Of a DNA stretch of 23,294 nt, positions 8,671 through 17,267 are shown piece by piece (position 1 is the first letter of the stretch; every line of letters starts with the position of its first letter). Position numbers and translations under genes: made by a program. The stretch is from NCBI GenBank assembly GCA_003427395.1, contig BFEA01000418.1, positions 1,116,911-1,140,204 of the forward strand. Direction: 5' to 3'. Under the pieces are notes generated by a model. The model was not told the origin of the DNA, did not search any database, and saw only the letters and a program-made list of their open reading frames with translations. The stretch comes from Chara braunii. Its lineage: Eukaryota; Streptophyta; Charophyceae; Charales; Characeae.

Positions 8671-9929
8671 GTTTTGCCGCGGAACTTTTCCGGTACCCCA
8701 CAGCCGTGCGCGGAATGCCTGGAAGACCCTTTTTTTTCCGCGGAATGGTTTTCCGGGACCCCACATCCCGGGATCGTTGGTGTGGAAGAACGGGATTTGA
8801 CGTTTCCACATGGTTTCCAACTCGGAAAAGTTCCGCGGGAGTGATTTTCGACGCGGAATTGTGCAGGGTAGCGAGGGTAGGGGTCGGTGATGTCCTCAAG
8901 GTTTCCAAGGTTGCGGAGGGTGGTCGGACTTTCGATTGTCCGTGACTCGTAGAGCATTGGTTCCTGGAACATGTTCGGCCATCCGAACCGTGTCACCCAC
9001 TGCACGGCACTGGCCGGTTTGTCCGACAAGATGGAACGAAGTTGTGGTCCCCCACCAGAGGCTCCGGCAAGCGCGGGATGCCCCGCCACAATTTCAAAAT
9101 ACGAATTTCGAATTCCTGTTCGCCCGCGGTGCCGTTGGCATCAACATGCAGTAGGGAATCATCTGTCGGGTGGACGCACAAGCTTCTCATGACCTCAAGT
9201 GACGAGCGCGGCTGCATGGAGTTCATATGTGCGCATTGCCATCGCTGCTGACCGACCATATCCGCCCCTCCTCAGCAGCAATCTCCATGCAAAGAGCTGC
9301 GTACCTCCACCACCGTGTCGAGGCGTGGTCGTTGGTTCGCGACCACGCGCGTGGTTTGGGTCGGCGTTTCCTGCACATCGGGAGGCCGTCGGAGGTGAGT
9401 TACGTCCCGTGTGGCGGTCGCCGAGAACGACGCACGGCGGGGCGATGTGACTACGAGCTAGTTCCACGACGGTGTTCTCACACCCCTGCGGCAGACGTGT
9501 ACTCCGTCCAGCGTGCTTCCCGTTCGTCCTCCATACCGGGTGCTTGGAGAACGTGGTCACAAACACATGCCGACATCGTTCCTGCCGTGCCCCGAGTGAT
9601 TCCACAGGAAACGATTCGTGGCAGTCCTGTGCAAGATCGGGAGGGAGGGGCTCTTCGAAGGAAAGAGGGAGAACATTGCGTGAAGGTGGCGGCAGTCCCG
9701 TATCCCTTGCGAGATTCCGCATGTGTGCATGAAGTGCCAGACGGCAGCAACGTGCCTATTGTCATCATTTTTGGTGGGAAGCAACGCTGCCCATGTGCTA
9801 CTGTCACAGGAGTCCTCGTCTGGGCGTTTGTTGTGTGTGCGGCTCTTGTTTTTGCTCTGCTAGCGCTGCTGGTGGTGTGTGCATCCGCAGTTGTGGTAGC
9901 CGTCCTGTGGAGACGCCCGTAATCTCCGT
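8671..9929 (+). other. Harbinger 5' interior, no recognised protein
   Basis: This holds subterminal repeats, a possible promoter, and an open frame at 9227-9922 (231 codons). That frame ends in a hydrophobic stretch, VLVWAFVVCAALVFALLALL and beyond, but shows no known domain, and overlapping frames on both strands are equally long. The GC-rich composition makes chance frames likely. Searching by eye for DDE transposase motifs here was negative. Confidence 0.5.
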
Positions 9930-11402
9930 GTGCGATTGCTCATGCGAGGTGCGGGTTGTGGAGCACCACGTATGGAGGGCCGCACTTTCACATCGGAGCT
10001 CTGTGGAGACATCGGAGAACCAGCGAACATGGGCATTGGGGATGTTGTCGGCACCCAGTTCGAGGGCGGCAGATATAGGGCGAGGCCATCTGCACAGTCG
10101 TGGCACTCTATTGATGACCCTCCTTCCACCTTCGTGCCTCAAACACACGACGGTGTGCACGCTTCGAACAACCGACCCTCTCTCGCCATGCCCATGACGG
10201 ATGTATCGTCAGGTGGAGGTCGGGGGACGTACCCGACGACAGTGTACGAGTTCGGCACGCAGCAGGGTTCGAGCGGGACATATGGGCAATGTGCGCAGCA
10301 ACCTCATGTGCGGGGATTACCTGCAAGGACAGAGTCCCCCAGATGGGGGTGTGGTCCCGAGCATTCTGTGCAGGCGTCGCAACATCGCCTGCAAGGTCTT
10401 CCGCCACTCTCTCCGCCGCTCACTAGACGCACAACGACAGTGGGTGAAGACAGCACTCCCGGGCAGGAGAGGGTGCAGCAGACTGCAATCGGTGCAGCGG
10501 GCACCCGGAAGGAGGGAGGGCCAGCATGTGGGGCCGGCATGGGGAGTGAAGAGGAGCAGCAGCAACCGGGGATTGCGGAGCACATTGCGGACCAACTTCA
10601 AAGGCCCCGCTCTGTGCTGCCAATGGCTGGCGAAGGACGGAGTGCCGCATCCCCGAGTGCGGCCAGTGCTGGGGAGAAGAGAAAGGCTCCGAAGCCAGCG
10701 CCACCTGCGAAGAAAAACACCATCTGAACGTTGGAGGAGCGAGTGCTTCTGGCGAAAATAAGCGGCGAGGATGATGCTCTCATAGCCAACGTAGAAGGTG
10801 CTCACCAGCATATGACCAGAGGCAGGCGCTACGACTGGATAGTGGACCGGATGAAAGAGGAGGGGTACACACGCACGTGGGAAGATTGTCGAAAGAAATG
10901 GGCGGAGCTGACAAAGAAAGTGAAGGAGATCAGAGATGCTTGCGATGGATCTGGCAAACCGACGCATTGGGAGATTACAACCGAGATAAAGAAGAAGTTG
11001 GGCATCAGCATGACTTTCGAGAGGCCGTTGTGGGATGCCATGGAGTGGTTCCGTACCAAGGCTGCATTCGTCATGTCGAACACCATGGCATCCGAGGAGT
11101 TCAGACCGGGCGGGTGTACGACAGTGAACGACGCTGACTCCGAAGGAACAGGGACGGAAGCTTCGGATAGCGCAGCGAAGGTCCGTAGGACGTCCTCTGG
11201 CAGGAGGCGTGGAGGAGATTCCACAGCTTCATCTTCAGGTTTGGTTGCAGCCATGGAGGAGTCGACCTGTTCACTTTGTGATGGTCTGGACAGGGCAGCC
11301 TCAACGCTGGCTCGAGCATCTTCTGAAGGGGCTGCTATGGTGGCCGCAAGGATCGGGGATGTGGCCACGGAGATTGGGCATGTCGTGGGGCCAATGCGGT
11401 AG
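9930..11402 (+). pseudogene. Harbinger Myb/SANT-like (trihelix-type) protein, broken by an in-frame TGA
   Basis: One plus frame runs from ATG 9930 (alternative ATG 9972, MEGRTFTSELCGD) to TAG at 11400-11402, with a single TGA at 10725-10727. The first 265 codons are Gly/Ser/Pro/Gln-rich and end in a basic stretch (KRKAPKPAPPAKKN). A Myb_DNA-bind_4-like domain follows directly: TLEERVLLA, RRYDWIVDRMKEEGYTRTWED, CRKKWAELTKKVKEI, matching the trihelix pattern of W-x-x-E start, central WxxI..M...G, and CR.KW..L. The C-terminal region is Ser/Ala-rich. The TGA sits exactly where the domain's first conserved Trp is expected, so TGG to TGA is likely. Such proteins partner the Harbinger transposase in DNA binding. 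The frame also stays readable after TAG 11400 (GNSVLEMLVGVMAG) to TAG 11473-11475, so the original C terminus may have been longer. Confidence 0.7.
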
Positions 11403-11480
11403 GGAAACTCTGTATTGGAAATGTTGGTGGGAGTGATGGCGGGCAGAGGACTCGGAGGAGGCACGACATCGCAGTAGGTA

Positions 11481-11523
11481 GGGGGGGGGTGGGGGGGGGG
11501 GGGGGGGGGGGGGTTGGGGGGGG
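11481..11523 (+). repeat. Long poly-G tract, G-quadruplex-prone
   Basis: Runs of 9, 23 and 8 G separated only by T or TT, just after the Myb-like reading frame and inside the Harbinger element. Such a run can form quadruplexes and is hard to sequence, so the length is uncertain. Confidence 0.9.
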
Positions 11524-12393
11524 AACCCCCCTTGCACATAGCTGTCGGAGGCGTGGACAGGGCCGTGGTCCTTGATGCCTTGAGTAGTGGTGGCGGGGGT
11601 TTGTTTTTGGTGTTCGTTGTAGAATCGAGAACGGAGTCCCCGTTGTGTTTCGTCCTCACGCAACGCAAAATGAGAAATCGAAATAAAGAAGTTGAAAAAA
11701 AAAAGTTTGTTGTTAAATAGCGACTTCAAATGGATGTCGCTATCAGCACAGTCCATGGTCGTGTCTGTCGCAGGAACGACCACCGCCACGGGACCACCAG
11801 GCAGGCAGGCAGAGGAAATTGTCCGCGCAACCGCTCGCCAGTCGTCGCAGCAAGGGAGAGGTTGCAGGGGGCGACAATGGAGCTGGAATGGCGATGACGA
11901 TGGCGGACAGCACGAGGATGCACGACGCGCAAGCCGAACCGCACACACGTATTTCGAGCGCCGATTTGAATTTCTATATATGAGGAAAGAAAAAAAAAAA
12001 AAAAAACATACGTTTGCGGTTCGGCTCCTGCAAATGAACAAACGTCCATCTCCCCAACGATCGGTCCGCACGCCAACGTGGTGCATGGACGGGCCCGGCA
12101 CAACCACGGCCTCTGGTGACGCAAATACGTTGGGAGGCCTGTCACATAGCGTCCACCGACCGTCGCTCGATGTCGCTCACTGGACCGGGCCGGTTTTTCC
12201 TGCGGTCCTTGCGAAAACGCACGGGCATTGCACCGCTTTTCTTTTCCGGAAGTCCCAACCACGCCTTTCCTTTTACGGAAAGGAAACAACATAGTTTGCC
12301 GCAAAACAGCATCCGCGGTGGGAACCCCCGAAAACACTTTTGCGAGCTTTCCAAGATGCTTTGCCCACTTCTCGTGGGAAAACCATTTTTCCA
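11524..12393. other. Harbinger 3' interior, no recognised gene
   Basis: There is a short palindrome CCTTTCC-6 bases-GGAAAGG at about 12265 and an A tract near 11990-12006. The open frames on either strand show no domain. I see no transposase. Confidence 0.5.
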
Positions 12394-12418
12394 TCCGCAA
12401 AGCTGTGGGGTCCAACCC
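12394..12418 (-). repeat. Right terminal inverted repeat of the Harbinger element
   Basis: This is the exact complement of 8638-8662, followed by TTA at 12419-12421. Confidence 0.88.
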
Positions 12419-12631
12419 TTAGGAATGAATGGGCCTCCGTAGGAGATAGGTTCAGGGTTATTTCTATAGCCAGAGTGAAGACGGGTGAGAAAAAGCAGTA
12501 TAGAAGTCTGTTGATGAAACTCCAAGTAAATGAGTTGCATAAGCTAAACCGGCTGATGCTGCCGGGATAACACCAGGTAGAATTGTGAGGTCCCCGGACT
12601 CGGTTTTTTCTCATTGAAATTTGACACCGGG

Positions 12632-12799
12632 GGGTGAGATCCCACTGGCAAAGAGGATTGTAGTAAGTGTCTGAATGTGGACGTGTTTGTGGACAGGTGC
12701 GAAAAATTGTGATTGATCTACTTCTCTGCACCTCTGCATGGAACACGTCCAGATTCAGACACTTCTTCCAATCCTCTTTGCCAGTGGGATCTTGCCCTA
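12632..12799. ncRNA. Imperfect hairpin, possible miRNA precursor or small fold-back element
   Basis: Arm 1 (12638-12687) and arm 2 (12742-12791) are complementary at 46 of 50 bases, with one of the four exceptions a G-U wobble in plus-strand RNA. Pairing extends outward about 6 bases with wobbles, and inward through AGGTGC/GCACCT (near 12695 and 12729), leaving a loop of about 25-30 bases. Length and mismatch level fit a plant MIR-type fold-back, but a decayed inverted-repeat element is equally possible. No flanking target duplication was seen. No protein is implied. Confidence 0.5.
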
Positions 12800-12829
12800 A
12801 AGGTTTTCGAGAGGTTTGGGTTTTTCACA

Positions 12830-12841
12830 ACTCGAATTCTT
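12830..12841. repeat. LINE target-site duplication, 3'-side copy
   Basis: ACTCGAATTCTT is identical to 20761-20772. The last two T may equally belong to the poly(A) complement (T run 12840-12857). Confidence 0.85.
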
Positions 12842-13193
12842 TTTTTTTTTTTTTTTTACTTTGGAAGAACTCAAAATGCATTATAAAATCGGAGGATGAG
12901 GTCAGGAACCCTCAACAAACATCCCGGAGAGGGGGCTGGGACCATTACTCAGCATAGGCTCAAGCTGAAAATCGGGGTCCAGCGTCCCATCCACTCCCTT
13001 TCCTAAGAGATCTTCCAAAAGATCAACCTTGAAGCTCAGGAAAAGAAAGGAGAGACCTTTCTATCCTACAAATACAATGTTAAGCTCATGAAAGGAGAGA
13101 CCTTAAATCGGTATTTCTACTGTAGTGAATGCATAGGCATCCCACGCTTAACTGCGTTATAAAACCCTCATTCGACCAACCTATCCAGGAATA

Positions 13194-13399
13194 CTAGCAC
13201 CTAACAATCCAACTGGGCCTAAACATGGCCCCCTGGTCTAAATGTCGGTCAGACTTAATCATGAGTATCGAACAACCAAGAACACGAGGACATTCTTCCT
13301 TCAACGGTGACAGATGCCAAACGTTTATCCTTAACCCATGTTTTTTGAAACCAAACCAAGTTCTGTACCAAATCAAAGGGTCCCCCCCACTATCTTGTG
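13194..13399 (-). other. LINE 3' region, possible frameshifted ORF2 tail
   Basis: Another minus frame stays open across the ORF2 stop and continues to 13194 (DPLIWYRTWFGFKKHGLRIN and beyond). It follows the zinc-binding segment where many plant LINE proteins have more C-terminal sequence, so ORF2 may once have ended here after a frameshift near 13420. It is too short to decide. Confidence 0.3.
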
Positions 13400-16300
13400 C
13401 TAATGGTACTTCCACCACATCAACAGCTCATCAACCAAGGGGCAATACAACCATATGTGAATCATATTCTCCCACCCCCAATTACAACACAGGCATTGAA
13501 CTGGGATGTCCATTCCTTTTGCAGAAAGCCACATTGCCATCGCTGTCACTAATAAGGACTGGAGCCACATAATACTCGCATGTTTCTGGATTGGGATTTT
13601 CATCAGCGCCTTCCACTGGTCCCGAACTCCTTGTTCAAAGACCCCTGTCAGCTGCTGCGACTCAGCCCTTTTCAAGGCCAGAGTAGTGGCCGACTTACCC
13701 AGGCAAGCCTGTTGAACCTGTACCCCCACCTCAGGTCTATATTGGAGCAGAGGAGTAAACTTTCCCCGAATGCTCCAACCCTGTAGGAGCGGTTCTGCCC
13801 GAAATCGATTAGCCGGTCCAAATAAGTTGGCCCCCTGTCTTCCCTGCCTCACTGTTTGGTGTAGCACCCTTACTTCCTCCAAATGCGTGGTACTGTCCAT
13901 CCTAATATCTTCCAATTCCAACTTGAGCTTTCCCGTCTTATTCACCTGGGCATGACCCGGTAAACGCCACACCTGCACCCTCATACTTGAAACCAGGTCT
14001 GGGCCCAAAACTCGGATGAACTGGGATGGGTGGTCGTCCGACTGTAACCAAGTATCAGCAGCATTCTCAGATGAAGAAGAAAGCAAATGAATCCACGGAT
14101 CTGGAATTGCTGCCAAAAGTTTCGTCTTGTGTTGGTCCACCTTGTGGAGCCTTGGCAGTCTCTGACGTAGCTGTGCTGCGTCCAAAAGGGTGTTTCTCGT
14201 ATGATCCCATAAATCCCGAATCTGCATCACTCCTTTCTTTACCCAGGCTTTGCCAAAGCCTCCTGGTGTGTCTGCCGCTGTAAAAGGATGGCCATCAATA
14301 TAGAGGATTCTTTCGTTATCAAATAGCAGTTGATTAAGCACTTCGTGCTTTGTAGTTGGGGCCAGTGTACTCGTAGGCCTAACCTCATTCCAGGCAATCA
14401 GAATATTCCCCACAACTTCGACGTAGGCTTCGTCTTGCAAAAGGAAGGCAAAAGCAGACATAACCAAACTTTTGCCCTGTCCTGCAGCTCTCATTCTCTT
14501 CCCATAATATATTCTGCGAATGACATCCATATCTTGCAGTAGGGCTCCAACATTGCTAGCACCGGTCATTTGGACAGGAGCGCATCGTTCTGCTGGAGGG
14601 GGTCGAGGATCCTCATGCCCCCTTCTTTCCTTGGAGCAGCTATCACATCCCATGCCACCTTTGATAGGTAGCCTTGGTCTGCAGTGGCCTCCGGTCTCCA
14701 TAAGTATCTTTCTGATGTGTTCTTTATCTTTCGATATGCCTTTTGTCCCAATTTGTGCACCGATAACGGAAACCACAGAATAGACAGAGCGGTTCCTGAT
14801 AAAACCAGTGCCCTTCCAAACAAGGACAAGTGTTGGTGTCTTTCCCAGCTGGCAATGCGGCCCAGCACTTTGTCTGCCAAAATGTTATCTTGAATGTCTG
14901 CATACTCGGACAAGGACACTTGCAATCCCAAAAATCTGTCAGTTGAGTTAGCAGGCACTAATTGCAGGCCCCAGTTGACACATAGGGTGTGAGATGGGTG
15001 GAGGAAATAAATAGATTTATCCCAATTGATAGAGGCCTCAGATAACTCACAGTAGACATCTATAACTTTTCTGAGTTCTAACATACAATCTGGAGTATTC
15101 CTGCAGGCAACAGTCAGATCATATGCTAAGGCCTCCCCCTTCCATTGGAATGAGGGGGACAAATGCAAGCCATCTATTCTCCTGTTGGTTCGAATATTAC
15201 CCTGGAGGATCTCAAGTTGGATCACAAATATCAAGGGGGCCAAGGGACAGCCCTGCCTCAGCGAGCGGGACAAGCCAAATTGCTCAGCGGTTTCCCATTC
15301 ACAAGTACAGTGGTTGTAGCCTCGGCGTACATAGCTTTAATCCAGTTCCGAAATTGTGGCCCGAACCCCATGTGCAGGAGAGTTGTGTTGACAAAGGTCC
15401 ATCCGACCTTGTCATACGCCTTTTCCATATCCAACATGAGAATAGCTACGTTTCTTTTCTCCTGGCTGATAACTTCTAGAGCTTATATTGTTGCTAAAAT
15501 ATTATCAAATAGAGAACGCCCCTTAATAAAGGCTCCCTGCTCGATAAGTATCAGTGCGGGAAGGACAGGGGTCAAACGTAAAGCCAGTACCTTTGCAAGC
15601 AATTTATAGGAGACGTTCAAAACCCAAATAGGTCGTCAATTCCGAATTTCCTTTTTGTCCCCTTTCTTGGACATCAGTGAAATCATTCCCTTGACCATCC
15701 CCCGTGCTAATAAGCCTGAAGAACGAGTCATATTGAAAATATCACAAAAGAATTGGTCAAATGCGTCCCAGACCCGCAAGAAAGAACTCTATAGGCAATC
15801 CATCAGGACCGGGACATTTGCCTTTTGCCATTTGTTTGGCCGCCCTAGTCACCTCCTCCAAAGTGATTGGACTGTCAAGTTTCACGCCTAGTTGAAGGGG
15901 GATCTGTTTAGAGTTGCAGTCCCAAAATGAGTGGAATTTCGCAAGGTTAGAGTGGAAATCGTCGAAAGGGCGCCTGGTTGTTACTATATCTTGAAAATAT
16001 GCCATTGCGTACCTACATTGGTTTTCCGTGTCCGTGGGGGATGGGATAACTCACGCATGACAGGTTTGACTTTCTGCAGAATAAGAGAGCGAAATGTTTC
16101 CTTTGTCATTCTATCATGCCCCAGTATTCCTTTTATTCACAGCCACTCCTGCCAATTAGCCTGCTTATTAATTTCCATTTCTTTCCAGTCGGCCAAGGCA
16201 GCCGTCCTTTTCGTCGACCACAGATACTCCAAGAAGGGATCTGACCCATCATAGGCATCTGCTTGTTCGATTACTTGACACAATTGCCTTTCCTTCCAGT

Positions 16301-17267
16301 TACTAGCAGCAACTTTCATTCTTGAAAACTCAATCATTGTTGCTTGCAGAATGTCAATCCCCGCATCGGCTCAGGCCTCATAACTATCAAACAAATCTCT
16401 AGCTAAAGGTCAATCCTTCATTTGAGATTTACCCATTGGGGGATACCCGGATACCTAGGTCCTTCAGCAAGTTAATGTTCAATCTGAATGGAGGCCTATG
16501 CCTCTCCACTACCTCCTGAGAGATAACATCCATAACAACAGGATAGTGGTCAGAAATATAAGAAACTACCAGGTTCACTTTGGATACACGTTCCCATGGA
16601 GCTCCTCTTGCGAGGATATAGTCAAGGCGCCTTTTGGGTCGGGCAGTACGGGCGGAGGGCCGAGGCCCCCGCCACGTATATCCAGGGGAATCTGGATTTA
16701 ATGTTATGAAAGCATCAACTAAGTTGTGTGCTTCCATGAAGGTAGATAGCAACATGACATCCCTTCTAATTGGAGAGACTACAGGGGAATCGAGGCCAGG
16801 GTTGAACAGACTGTTCCAATCCCCCAAGAGGACCAAGTTTTCAGAGTCCGGTATGACCTTAGGGAGATCAGTGAAAAATTCAGTTCTCGTGGCATAATCC
16901 ACCGGAGCATAAATAGACATTATAGCGGCTAAGCCCAGTCCTCCTCCACAATGGCCAATTTAACCCAGGCCCAACGACCTTCAAGGTCCACGCAGCTATC
17001 TATAATGTCTGTTTCCAATTTCTTATCCAATAAAATTGCGACCCCTCCTCTGGTCCCCATTGCTGGAGCCCAAATTTGGGGATCGGGCCACCATCTGCTG
17101 ATCTCATCCAGTTTCTCAGGGCCAATCTTCGTTTCCTGTAAACAGGTGCTATGAACATGATGAGACCGCAGCCAGTTCGACACTCTTGCTCTCTTGTACG
17201 TCTCATTCAGGTCACCAAGTCCGCGAACATTCTAACTTACTAGTCTGATTTTATTGGGAACAACCAT
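13400..17267 (-). pseudogene. LINE ORF2: endonuclease, reverse transcriptase, zinc-binding domain (broken)
   Basis: ORF2 starts at ATG 17267-17265 (MVVPNKIRLVS) and spans about 1,289 codons, a normal L1 size. Domain order: AP-type endonuclease with NVRGL, QETK (near 17135), GDWN (near 16820), DYILA and SDHYPV; reverse transcriptase with GPDGLP (15760-15822), RPI..LN..YKLLAK, the LDMEKAYD box (first Asp codon 15429-15431), and SRSLRQGCPLAPLIF (near 15270); and a zf-RVT motif C-x2-C-x8-H-x4-C (13495-13442). Lesions: stops at 17232, 16410, 16371, 16137, 15636 and 15483; frame changes near 16930, 16435, 16030, 15783, 15285 and 14560. The catalytic YADD box reads LAYDLTV (15115-15126), two codons short. 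The reading frame is recoverable only piecewise. Confidence 0.92.

Larger units (their letters stand above)
8638..12418 (+). mobile_element. PIF/Harbinger-type DNA transposon, 3.8 kb, transposase not found
   Basis: The ends are inverted copies: 8638-8662 and 12394-12418 are complementary over 25 bases without mismatch, starting GGGTTGGACC, and the match continues about 7 bases with a one-base gap. TTA flanks both ends (8635-8637 and 12419-12421), the 3-bp target duplication typical of PIF/Harbinger. These elements normally encode a DDE transposase and a Myb/SANT-like partner. Here a Myb-like ORF is present (9930-11402), but I could not find DDE transposase motifs in any frame. Subterminal repeats of ACCCCACA occur near 8645, 8694 and 8758 and may be binding sites. 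The element is probably non-autonomous or an internally deleted derivative. Confidence 0.82.

Noticed and set aside
9227-9922. 231-codon ORF with a C-terminal hydrophobic segment inside the Harbinger element
   Set aside because: No domain, competing frames on both strands, GC-rich sequence; a transposase was looked for and not seen. Described as part of the element interior instead.
10829-11668. 279-codon minus-strand frame overlapping the Myb-like gene
   Set aside because: It includes a proline run from the poly-G tract and mirrors the plus-strand coding region.
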